Shown piece after piece: positions 1 to 6,093 of a DNA stretch of 7,661 nt (the stretch's first letter is position 1; each line of letters begins with the position of its first letter). The notes beneath the pieces are model-generated. The model saw only the letters and a list, made by a program, of their open reading frames with translations, was not told the DNA's origin and did no database searches. A program made the position numbers and the translations under genes. Origin of the DNA: Candidatus Stercoripulliclostridium pullicola (GTDB lineage: Bacteria > Bacillota > Clostridia > Christensenellales > DTU072); the NCBI GenBank assembly GCA_017694145.1, contig JADINF010000027.1, positions 1 through 7,661 of the forward strand, read 5' to 3'.

Positions 1-1439
1 GTCATGGACGTGCTCGTGATAGCGTCTATCGAGAAAGTACCGTATGCGGAGCTTTTCTTGTCCACGTAAGTAAGATACGGCTCATATTCGTTCAGATTGT
101 TATATGTGGCGCTCGTGATGTTGCCGGAGCCCATAGCCAAAGTTTTGATCGTGCCCGAATTGGATATTTTGGAGGAAACGGCCTTCAGTATCGAAGACAC
201 TACGGAAGTCGTGACCTGACCGGAAGCCGATATGCCGTAGGTCGCGATACCGGCATTTGCTGAAGAATCCGTAACGTCGCGCCACAAGCTGTTTGCATTG
301 AGCGTCGCGTTGGAAGTTTCACCGACGAGCAATCCCGCCGCAAGGCTGCCCGAATGCAGGCGGGTATTCACGTACGTCGCGCCTTGGAATTTATAAAGCA
401 TGGAATTGACGGCATAGCTGGCTTTAGATTCGGAAACGAATCCGATAAGAAGGCCCGCGAAATTCGCTTTCAAAGCATATTGCTGATTTCGTCCGCTGCC
501 GACCTGACCGTAGACGTAGGCCCCTACCGCGCCCTTTCCGCTGACGGTCAATCCGTCGAATACGGTACTGCCGTCGTACAGTTCGCCCACCATACCGCCG
601 GAAGACGCTCTGCATGCGTTTGTGTTTGCGGAGCAGTCGTTCCATCTGTAGATCGGAGCCCAAGAACTTCCGCCGACCCTTTCTTCCGCGCCGGCGTCGT
701 TGTTTTCGCCGATGGCGTGGATGATACCGCTGAGATTGAGCGTGCAATCTGTAAAGGTCGCGCCGCCCGAACGCCCCGCAAATCCTCCGGCTACGCCGCC
801 GTTACCCGAACCGTACGAGGAGGAAGCGTCTATCCCTTCGACAGCGAACGACCCGCTTACCGTGAGCGTAACGCCGGTAAATACGGCGCCCACCGCGTCG
901 CCGCAAATTATACCGCCGAAAATAGTCGTACTGTTGGCGTTTGTGGAAAGATTTTTACCGTCAGGATCGCCGGGATTGTTCGCGTTGCTCGAAAGAAGCG
1001 AATAAGAACCCGTATAATTGATTTTCACGTTCTGAAGGGTGCCTTTGAAAACGCCCATCATCAAACCTACGTAATGGTTGGTCTGACTACCCTGGCTACC
1101 GAACGACCGGGAACCCGAACCCGATATCGTTATGGTATGCCCGTTACCGTTGATCTGACGCGTATATGTGCTCTCGCTGTAATTGCCGCTGATAGTAATG
1201 TCTTTGGTAAGATTTATAGCGGTATTACTGTTTATCGCGCTTATGAAAGCAGACTCGTCGGCTACGTCAGCCGCGTAAGCGGTCAGCGGGTCCTTTGCGT
1301 TATCGAACGAAAAAGCTCCGTCGCTTATGCAGAAAACGCCGAGGCAAACGACGCATGCGATAAAGATCGACGCAAGAGTCAACGCGATTTTAGTTTTAGC
1401 GGAACGCAGATTTGACTTATCGGTGGTATTGTGCTTCAT
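1..1439 (-). CDS. Large secreted beta-helix-like surface protein, N-terminal part (runs off left edge)
   Basis: This reading frame is open from an ATG at 1437-1439 to the window edge: 479 codons with no stop, so the C-terminus is missing. The start is supported by AAGGAG at 1446-1451, six bases upstream. Residues 1-17 are basic and polar, and residues 18-38 are strongly hydrophobic. A possible signal peptidase site follows near TAYA-AD (residues 53-58), so the product is predicted to be exported. The mature part is rich in Gly, Ser, Thr, Asn and Val with few charges. It repeats a pattern of small/Gly-Gly, hydrophobic pair, Gly, then about 10 residues and a beta-strand ending in SG (around residues 125-145, 175-197, 214-238, 281-301, with weaker copies near 328 and 368). 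This resembles right-handed beta-helix or GLUG-type adhesin repeats. I do not recognise a specific family. A cell-surface binding or adhesive role is inference. No anchor is visible because the C-terminus lies outside. Confidence 0.85.
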   Translation of the reverse strand, partial: MKHNTTDKSNLRSAKTKIALTLASIFIACVVCLGVFCISDGAFSFDNAKDPLTAYAADVADESAFISAINSNTAINLTKDITISGNYSESTYTRQINGNGHTITISGSGSRSFGSQGSQTNHYVGLMMGVFKGTLQNVKINYTGSYSLLSSNANNPGDPDGKNLSTNANSTTIFGGIICGDAVGAVFTGVTLTVSGSFAVEGIDASSSYGSGNGGVAGGFAGRSGGATFTDCTLNLSGIIHAIGENNDAGAEERVGGSSWAPIYRWNDCSANTNACRASSGGMVGELYDGSTVFDGLTVSGKGAVGAYVYGQVGSGRNQQYALKANFAGLLIGFVSESKASYAVNSMLYKFQGATYVNTRLHSGSLAAGLLVGETSNATLNANSLWRDVTDSSANAGIATYGISASGQVTTSVVSSILKAVSSKISNSGTIKTLAMGSGNITSATYNNLNEYEPYLTYVDKKSSAYGTFSIDAITSTSM

Positions 1440-1445
1440 AATATG

Positions 1446-1451
1446 CTCCTT
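1446..1451 (-). promoter_or_regulatory. Ribosome binding site of the surface protein
   Basis: AAGGAG reads on the minus strand six bases before the ATG at 1439. It is the main evidence that this minus-strand frame, rather than the overlapping plus-strand frame at 354-1415, is the translated one. Confidence 0.8.
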
Positions 1452-1479
1452 GTGTCCGGGTAACACAGTTATTTACTTA

Positions 1480-1485
1480 ATTATA
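1480..1485 (-). promoter_or_regulatory. Possible -10 element for the surface protein gene
   Basis: A perfect TATAAT lies 40 bases upstream of the surface protein start. No convincing -35 hexamer is found at 16-18 bases spacing (the position is a run of alternating G and C), and there is no extended -10 TGn. It may be a weak or activator-dependent promoter, or chance in AT-rich DNA. Confidence 0.3.
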
Positions 1486-1489
1486 ATAT

Positions 1490-1522
1490 ATTCTTGCTTG
1501 CGCGCGCGTAGCGCGTAAGAAT
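1490..1522. repeat. Imperfect inverted repeat between scpB and the surface protein gene
   Basis: ATTCTT (1490-1495) pairs with AAGAAT (1517-1522), and inside it GCGC (1500-1503) can pair with GCGC (1511-1514) around an alternating G/C loop. It lies 18-50 bases downstream of the scpB stop. No T-run follows on the minus strand, so it is not a textbook terminator, though it could still end or attenuate the scpB transcript. Confidence 0.35.
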
Positions 1523-1539
1523 GTTTCCTTCCGGTAAGG

Positions 1540-2268
1540 TCAATCGACCTCGACGACGTCTTCTCCTTTGAGGAAATCGGGATTGTCCGATTCCTCCTCG
1601 TCCGCATAATAATCGTCCTCCGAATCTGCGGCGGCGACTTTGGCGCGTTCTCCCGTAGCGGTATCTTCGTCGAACCCGATCGAAGGCGCGCCGGTATCGA
1701 TCTCTCTGTCGCGGTAAAGAGATTGCGTTTTGGCGTAGTATTTATCGAAATTGTTGCGGATCTTCTGCATCAGATCGTCGTAATCGGGTAGCTCCTCTAA
1801 GCTTTCGAGTCCGAATTTACGCAAGAATTCATCCGTTGTGCCGTAGAGTAACGGACGACCGAGCGTTTCTTTACGCCCTACCGTTTCTATGAGATTGAGC
1901 TTAAGCAGCATCGCGATAACGTAATCGGAGCCCACGCCGCGCAGATCTTCTATCTCCGTGCGCGTGACGGGTTGCTTGTACGCGATTATCGCAAGAACCT
2001 GCAAGAGCGTTTTGCTTAATTCGCGCTCTTTGGTTTCCATAAGCATATCGGCTATGGTTTCGCCGTAATCCGGGTTGGACTGAAACTGATAAGTCTTGTT
2101 GTATTGTATAAGGCGGATGCCGCACTCGCCGCTGTAGCGCTTTTTGAGTTCCTCGAGCGCCGCGTCTATTTCTTTGCGGGTATAACCGACGAGTCCGTTA
2201 TACAGCGTATGTACTTCGAGCCCTTTGCCCGCCGCGAAAAGCACCGCCTCAATTATATTCGTCAGCAT
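1540..2268 (-). CDS. scpB: Segregation and condensation protein ScpB
   Basis: This 242-residue protein is the winged-helix partner that, as a dimer with ScpA, binds the bacterial SMC complex and supports chromosome condensation and segregation in the cytoplasm. It begins with the typical helix MLTNIIEAVLFAAGK and carries the family hallmark LAIIAYKQPVTRTEIEDLRG (residues 92-111), followed by GRPLLYGTTDEFLRKFGL (137-154) in the second winged helix. The family is usually around 180-200 residues. Here residues from about 188 onward form an extra, very acidic, low-complexity tail containing SEDDYYADEEESDNPD (216-231), likely disordered. The start has AGGAGG at 2281-2286, 12 bases upstream, and the gene overlaps the end of scpA by 20 bases, which suggests translational coupling. 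Identification is by motifs and position next to scpA. Confidence 0.95.
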   Translation of the reverse strand: MLTNIIEAVLFAAGKGLEVHTLYNGLVGYTRKEIDAALEELKKRYSGECGIRLIQYNKTYQFQSNPDYGETIADMLMETKERELSKTLLQVLAIIAYKQPVTRTEIEDLRGVGSDYVIAMLLKLNLIETVGRKETLGRPLLYGTTDEFLRKFGLESLEELPDYDDLMQKIRNNFDKYYAKTQSLYRDREIDTGAPSIGFDEDTATGERAKVAAADSEDDYYADEEESDNPDFLKGEDVVEVD

Positions 2269-3088
2269 CTTTGATAAGATCCTCCTCGTAATTGAATTTA
2301 TCGGTATCGGGCAGATGGCGAACGATTATCTCGCCGGGATCTCCCTCGACGGAAATTGCCGCTATCTGTTGTTTGACAATCTCGAGAACGGCAAGGAACG
2401 TATTGATTATTTCGAGTTTTGTGAAACCCGGTTCGAAAAGGTCGTTCAATTTGATAAGCGAAAGCGCGCGAAGCGCTTCTACAACGTCCACCATGCGATC
2501 TGAAACGCTGAAACGCTCTTTTTCGATCGTTTTTTCGGCGGTATGATCCTCTTCGAATTCCGCCCTCTCGAGCATACGCGAGAAAGCTTCTATCATTTTT
2601 TGCAAGGAAAAATCCTTGATTACGACCTTATAATCGTCTTCTCCGAAAACGGGCTCGCGGTAATATCTGTTGAGTATTTCGTATGAGCGCAGTTTTTCGG
2701 CGGCGTCGCGGTAAGCGGCGTATTCTTCGGCGCGCAAATAGAAAAGCTCCTCGTCCGACAATCCGTCGTCCTCGTATTCCTCGAATTCGGGCTTGGGAAG
2801 CAACGAAGCCGCTTTGAGCTCGATAAGCGTGGCGGCAAGCACGAGGAAAGAAGATATGTCGTCGTAATCCTTTTCTTCTTTCGTAAGGTTAACGACGTAA
2901 GCAAGGTATTGTTCGGTTATGGACGAAATAAAAATATCGCGTATGGCGACCTTATCCTTTTTCAGGATATCGAGCAATTTATCGAGCGCGACGTCCTCCT
3001 CGTAGAGGTGATAACTCAACGAGGTGAAGGAGAATTTATCGTCTTGCCCTATCTCGGGTATCTGATCCAATACCGATAAGTCGTCCAT
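2249..3088 (-). CDS. scpA: Segregation and condensation protein ScpA (kleisin)
   Basis: ScpA is the kleisin subunit that bridges SMC heads and binds ScpB in the chromosome condensation complex. From the chosen ATG (3086-3088) it has 279 residues. A TTG three bases further upstream is in frame, but only one base separates it from the GGAGG at 3093-3097, whereas the ATG has four. Family features are ITEQYLAYV (57-65), the segment ISSFLVLAATLIELKAASLLPKP (78-100), and a C-terminal winged helix TKLEIINTFLAVLEIVKQ (223-240). The normally very conserved N-terminal FxGPLDLLL is degenerate here (LYEEDVALDKLLDIL, 28-42), so the SMC-neck-binding helix may be altered. Residues 101-114 are acidic. The gene starts 10 bases after the M50 protease stop and overlaps scpB by 20 bases, so the three are probably one operon. 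Confidence 0.95.
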   Translation of the reverse strand: MDDLSVLDQIPEIGQDDKFSFTSLSYHLYEEDVALDKLLDILKKDKVAIRDIFISSITEQYLAYVVNLTKEEKDYDDISSFLVLAATLIELKAASLLPKPEFEEYEDDGLSDEELFYLRAEEYAAYRDAAEKLRSYEILNRYYREPVFGEDDYKVVIKDFSLQKMIEAFSRMLERAEFEEDHTAEKTIEKERFSVSDRMVDVVEALRALSLIKLNDLFEPGFTKLEIINTFLAVLEIVKQQIAAISVEGDPGEIIVRHLPDTDKFNYEEDLIKDADEYN

Positions 3089-3092
3089 CAAA

Positions 3093-3097
3093 CCTCC
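3093..3097 (-). promoter_or_regulatory. Ribosome binding site that decides the scpA start
   Basis: GGAGG lies directly after the TAG stop of the upstream protease gene and four bases before the ATG at 3088. The spacing favours this ATG over the in-frame TTG at 3089-3091, and the closeness of the stop suggests ribosomes re-initiate from the protease gene. Confidence 0.7.
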
Positions 3098-3098
3098 G

Positions 3099-3827
3099 CT
3101 ACAATACTAGGAACGCCTCGGCGCTTGCGATGAGCACTTTATATATCAATTCGGTGATCAGGTCGCCGAACAAACCGAATATATCTAGATAACGGAAGCC
3201 GAACATGTCGGCGACGTTACCGATTATTATCAGAGCGAGCAGGCAAAAGACGCCGTATCTCACCATAAAAGTTTGATACGGGTTGCCGTGCGGAAGGAAC
3301 GAATTGACGATGTTGAAGCCGTCGAGCGGATAGATCGGAAGCAGGTTGAATAGCGCGAGCATGAAGTTGATCTGTACGCCTATCACGAGAATGTCGATAA
3401 CGAAATTCTGCAACAACTGCAACGAAGCCACCGCCGAAAGATTGAATATCAGCACCGGAGCCGCCAGGTAAAGTATGAGCAACATAAGACCCGCGGAGAT
3501 GAGATTGGCTGTGACGCCCGCTATCGAAACGGTGAACATACCGCGTTTGTAATTGGTGAAGTTATTGGGATCGATAGGAACGGGACGCGCCCAGCCGAAA
3601 CCTACAAGCAACATCATAAGTAAGCCTACCGGATCGAAATGCGCCACGGGGTTGAGAGTAAGCCTGCCCCTTGCCTTGGCGGTAAGGTCGCCGTTGAGTT
3701 TTGCCACCCACGCATGCGCAAATTCGTGAATGACTATCGAGAATGCCGCAACTATAAGAAAAGCGAGCGCGAGAACGATTTTCTCCGCGATTGTGCCTTC
3801 TGCGACAATGAGATTATAAAAGAACAT
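3099..3827 (-). CDS. Site-2 protease family (M50) membrane zinc metalloprotease
   Basis: The product is a 242-residue multi-pass membrane protein of peptidase family M50, whose members cut other proteins within or near the membrane. The zinc-binding, catalytic HEFAH motif (His34, Glu35, His38) sits in the first hydrophobic helix, and the third ligand region is NLLPIYPLDG (161-170, Asp169). GWARPVPID (78-86) is typical of the short, PDZ-less bacterial subgroup. Further hydrophobic segments lie near 64-77, 98-127, 139-165 and 190-205. The start has AGGAG at 3832-3836, four bases upstream. It is the first gene of the operon with scpA and scpB. This gene order is common in Clostridia, although no functional link between the protease and condensin is established. 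The substrate is unknown. SpoIVFB, the protease acted on through SpoIVB, is also M50, but the absence of a CBS domain and the housekeeping-type promoter argue against that identity. Confidence 0.92.
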   Translation of the reverse strand: MFFYNLIVAEGTIAEKIVLALAFLIVAAFSIVIHEFAHAWVAKLNGDLTAKARGRLTLNPVAHFDPVGLLMMLLVGFGWARPVPIDPNNFTNYKRGMFTVSIAGVTANLISAGLMLLILYLAAPVLIFNLSAVASLQLLQNFVIDILVIGVQINFMLALFNLLPIYPLDGFNIVNSFLPHGNPYQTFMVRYGVFCLLALIIIGNVADMFGFRYLDIFGLFGDLITELIYKVLIASAEAFLVL

Positions 3828-3859
3828 AACGCTCCTGGAAAGTTTGATTTACTATTGCA

Positions 3860-3888
3860 ATTATATAAATAAAATACGCGCGTGTCAA
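3860..3888 (-). promoter_or_regulatory. Perfect-consensus sigma-A promoter of the M50-scpA-scpB operon
   Basis: On the minus strand TTGACA (3883-3888) is followed by exactly 17 bases and then TATAAT (3860-3865). Both hexamers match the housekeeping consensus at all six positions. The predicted transcript start is near 3853, giving a short leader of about 25 bases before the M50 protease ATG at 3827. The spacer is mostly A/T next to the -10 and alternating C/G next to the -35. Constitutive, strong expression is inferred. Confidence 0.88.
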
Positions 3889-3920
3889 CACCCGCGCAAG
3901 CGCATTTTACTTTTTTATAG

Positions 3921-3974
3921 CCGCGCGCACGCGCACATTTACTAATATTATACGATAATGTTGCGCGTGCGCGG
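3921..3974. repeat. Long GC-rich inverted repeat with AT-rich loop upstream of the operon promoter
   Basis: The arm at 3924-3939 pairs with 3957-3973 over 16 base pairs, with one bulged T at 3962. The outer part is nearly all alternating G and C, the inner five pairs are mixed, and the 17-base loop is AT-rich with a TATAAT on the minus strand (3947-3952). It lies about 33 bases upstream of the -35. No T-run follows on either strand, so it does not look like a simple terminator. It could be a cruciform or protein-binding site, or an RNA hairpin late in a dacF read-through transcript. Confidence 0.6.
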
Positions 3975-4091
3975 CGTCCGCTCGGATACGAGAAAGCGTA
4001 ACCGCGCGAACTCATAATATATTAACGAAGACCGCTATAAAAAACTTTTCCGCAAAAAACGCCTGTAATTTGTCTTGCCCGCAAAGGAGAA

Positions 4092-4126
4092 GACGGAGCC
4101 GATCGGCTCCGTCGCTCCGTTTTTTT
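4092..4126. terminator. Palindromic hairpin with T-run downstream of dacF
   Basis: Bases 4092-4113 form a perfect 22-base palindrome: a nine-pair stem, GACGGAGCC against GGCTCCGTC, around GATC. It starts about 55 bases after the dacF stop, where a terminator for that minus-strand gene is expected. However, the clear T-run (4120-4126) lies on the plus-strand side. On the minus strand only a mixed TCTTCTCCTTT follows. A second GCTCCGT copy at 4114-4120 can pair with ACGGAGC (4093-4099) and abuts the T-run, giving an alternative plus-strand terminator stem. It is best read as a bidirectional terminator that is weaker for dacF. Confidence 0.6.
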
Positions 4127-4168
4127 ACTTTAAGATCGGTATTACCCTGTTTCTTTGATACCGTCCGC

Positions 4169-5362
4169 TCAGATACCGAAAAACCAGTTATCGAATATAG
4201 AACCTATGCCGTCGAGTAAGGAGCGCTTTTCGATATCGTTAAGGGTGATTATTCCCGCGCATCCGTAAACTTCGCCGCTGTTTTTATCGATAAGCTCGAC
4301 CTTTCCTATCACGCTTCCGCGAGCAATGGGCGCTTTAAGTCCGTCGTCTGCAACGAAACGCAGTTCGTAGGCACGCTTTTCTCCTCTCTTCTCGAGCGCG
4401 GTAAGGTCTCTGTCTGCGGCGAGTTCCACCGTAACGTCTTTAGCGCCTTCTACTTTGATCTCGGCGGGGAACGCTTTGCCCTTTTCAAGCAGCTTTACGG
4501 TCTTATAGTTGTGGAAAGCGTAATTGAAAAGCGTGGAAATTTCGTTGTTTCTGGATTTACTGCTTTCCGCTCCGAGCACCGTAGCGATGACTCTGGTGTC
4601 GCCTCGTTTGGCGGTTGCGGACAGACAATACATCGCGTCGTTGGTGAATCCCGTCTTGCCGCCGTCGCAACCTTTATAAAATCTTACGAGTTTATTGGTA
4701 TTGACGAGCTCGGATATCCTGCCGCCGGGGTGAGTATAATTTTCCATATAAATCGTGGAATATTTGAAATAATCGGGATTGCCGAGAAGCTTTCTCATCA
4801 TAGCGGTCACGTCGCGCGCGGTAGAGTACTGTCCGCTTTCGGGAAGTCCCGTCACGTTGACGAATTTGGTATTTTCGAGTCCCATTGCCGCGGCGCGTTC
4901 GTTCATCATGTCGATAAACGCTTCTTTACTGCCCGCTATCGTTTCCGCGATCGCAACGGAAGCGTCGTTTGCCGAAACTACCGTTATGCCTTTGATAAGG
5001 TCGGATACAGAATATTCCTTGCCTGCGTCGAGAAACATTTGAGAACCGCCCATACCGGCAGCGGTATCGCTTATCGCGATCATCTGATCCAACGCGAGCC
5101 TACCCGCCGCGATCTCGTCGAAAGCGATATTGAGCGTCATTATCTTGACCATACTCGCTATGGGATATCTTTCGTCGGGATTACGCTCGTAAAGCACTTT
5201 ACCCGTGTCGTAATCAATAAGATATGCCGCGCGGGAATTGAAACTCTCGAGGTTGATCTGCTTATCCGGAGCGGCTTCCGCGGCGAACGTTCCCGCCGTC
5301 CCCGTCGTGAAAAGAAGCAACGTCGAGAGGATCAAACCTAAAACAACAAGTTTTTTTCTCAT
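4169..5362 (-). CDS. dacF: D-alanyl-D-alanine carboxypeptidase, DacF type (penicillin-binding protein)
   Basis: This 397-residue serine peptidase of family S11 removes the terminal D-alanine from peptidoglycan stem peptides outside the membrane. In Bacillus, DacF is a sporulation-linked member expressed in the forespore and tunes spore peptidoglycan cross-linking. Residues 1-28 are a signal peptide (MRKK then a hydrophobic stretch, cut near TFAAEA). The three active-site motifs are present: SMVK (Ser70, Lys73), SAN (130-132) and KTG (236-238). The segment GGSQMFLDAGKEYSVSDLIK (105-124) is typical of the family. A PBP5-type C-terminal beta domain covers about 287-360, and the last residues, ending in DNWFFGI, may be a membrane-associating amphipathic helix. 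Valine replaces the common threonine of SMTK, which should not affect catalysis. The start has AGAGG at 5369-5373, six bases beyond which is the ATG. The dacF name rests on sequence style and sporulation neighbours; other dac paralogues are possible. Confidence 0.92.
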   Translation of the reverse strand: MRKKLVVLGLILSTLLLFTTGTAGTFAAEAAPDKQINLESFNSRAAYLIDYDTGKVLYERNPDERYPIASMVKIMTLNIAFDEIAAGRLALDQMIAISDTAAGMGGSQMFLDAGKEYSVSDLIKGITVVSANDASVAIAETIAGSKEAFIDMMNERAAAMGLENTKFVNVTGLPESGQYSTARDVTAMMRKLLGNPDYFKYSTIYMENYTHPGGRISELVNTNKLVRFYKGCDGGKTGFTNDAMYCLSATAKRGDTRVIATVLGAESSKSRNNEISTLFNYAFHNYKTVKLLEKGKAFPAEIKVEGAKDVTVELAADRDLTALEKRGEKRAYELRFVADDGLKAPIARGSVIGKVELIDKNSGEVYGCAGIITLNDIEKRSLLDGIGSIFDNWFFGI

Positions 5363-5403
5363 TTTTCACCTCTTTTGGCGTTAGTATCTGTATGTTCTTA
5401 AAA

Positions 5404-5409
5404 ATTATA
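5404..5409 (-). promoter_or_regulatory. Possible -10 element upstream of dacF
   Basis: A perfect TATAAT lies 41 bases before the dacF ATG, in the 79-base gap after the membrane protein gene. The -35 position at 17 bases spacing (5427-5432) reads CTCTTT, a poor match to TTGACA. I could not find a convincing forespore sigma (F or G) promoter pattern in the gap either. dacF may have its own weak promoter or depend on upstream transcription. Confidence 0.3.
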
Positions 5410-5441
5410 CTTTTCGTCCGCCTAATAAAGAGGTTCCGGGC

Positions 5442-6053
5442 TCAGCAGAACAACAAAAGAACTAGATAAAACAACAACCAGTAAGCGAACGCAACCAACA
5501 GATTGAAAAAGAAAAACGGTTTGATTATATTCCAAAGCGCGGAATGATTGCATCTCAGAGAAGTCGCGTGTTTGCGGTTCCCGGAAAAGTCTATAAGTAT
5601 GTTGATATCCTGCATTACGCACACGAAACATACGAAAGTGAGAAGAAGCGTCGGGATTATATAGAGGAAAAGATAGACGAGTCCCGTGACCGCGTCGACC
5701 GCCACGGCGGTAAAGGCGTTGCGCATAAGAAAATATGCGCCCATCGCCACGCCGCCGAAACCTACGGCCACGAAAGCCACGAAATGCACCGAAGCGACGT
5801 AAGCGGCGATATACACGAGCGGAAGCCATAAAACTATGCGCAAGATCTGCGGTATGGGCGAGGAGTTGCCGTTACAGACAACAAAAATGAAGTTATTCGT
5901 ATTGTCGCAATCGGAATAATCTTTACTGAGAGCAACAATAATGCCCAGCGCGAGAGCGGCGAGCGCGAAGTAAAATACGAGCTTATTGGCGATAAGCTTG
6001 CGCTTAACGTCGCCGATAAGATCTTTTATGTAACAGCCGAGTTTCGTCAACAT
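5442..6053 (-). CDS. Multi-pass membrane protein, SpoIIM-like candidate
   Basis: I do not firmly recognise this 203-residue protein. A basic N-terminus (KDLIGDVKRK, 10-19) is followed by hydrophobic segments near 24-43, 69-89, 91-110, 123-147 and 176-202. Between the first two lies a polar loop with paired cysteines (Cys49, Cys60), predicted to be extracytoplasmic by the positive-inside rule, where they could form a disulfide. Size, a first helix followed by an outside loop, and a Gly-rich helix then IIPTLLL (132-138) recall SpoIIM, the membrane part of the SpoIID-SpoIIM-SpoIIP engulfment machine. spoIIM lies a few genes upstream of dacF in Bacillus, and here the gene sits between spoIVB and dacF. 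No diagnostic motif confirms this. It starts 40 bases after the spoIVB stop, probably co-transcribed; only a weak TAGAG precedes the ATG. Alternatives are an uncharacterised clostridial membrane protein or a Yip1-like protein. Confidence 0.85.
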   Translation of the reverse strand: MLTKLGCYIKDLIGDVKRKLIANKLVFYFALAALALGIIVALSKDYSDCDNTNNFIFVVCNGNSSPIPQILRIVLWLPLVYIAAYVASVHFVAFVAVGFGGVAMGAYFLMRNAFTAVAVDAVTGLVYLFLYIIPTLLLTFVCFVCVMQDINILIDFSGNRKHATSLRCNHSALWNIIKPFFFFNLLVAFAYWLLFYLVLLLFC

Positions 6054-6093
6054 ACTCTAAATTATGTTGCGAACCGGCAAAATATAACTTAAT

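Larger units (their letters stand above)
3828..4168. other. Structured intergenic region between dacF and the M50-scpA-scpB operon
   Basis: This 341-base gap holds no convincing gene. Reading leftward on the minus strand it contains the dacF-side palindrome (4092-4113), an AT-rich stretch with two T-runs of six near 4045 and 4060, a long GC-rich inverted repeat (3921-3974), and the operon promoter (3860-3888). Tracts of alternating G and C at 3877-3882, 3921-3934 and 3963-3973 are unlike the neighbouring coding DNA. Confidence 0.7.

Noticed and set aside
354..1415. 353-codon plus-strand open frame
   Set aside because: It is antisense to the surface protein. It has Arg-rich, incoherent composition, no ribosome binding site judged convincing and no recognisable motif, while the minus frame has a signal peptide, repeats and AAGGAG before its ATG.
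3876..3897. Small hairpin GCGCG/CGCGC over the -35 region
   Set aside because: Only five pairs plus two bulged bases can form. It overlaps the perfect -35 and is more simply explained by the alternating G/C tract.
3752..4015. 87-codon minus-strand frame across the intergenic region into the M50 gene
   Set aside because: It overlaps the M50 protease in another frame, spans the promoter and inverted repeat, and has no ribosome binding site.
4511..5341. 276-codon plus-strand open frame
   Set aside because: It is a shadow of dacF, whose three active-site motifs are intact on the minus strand. The plus frame resembles nothing known.
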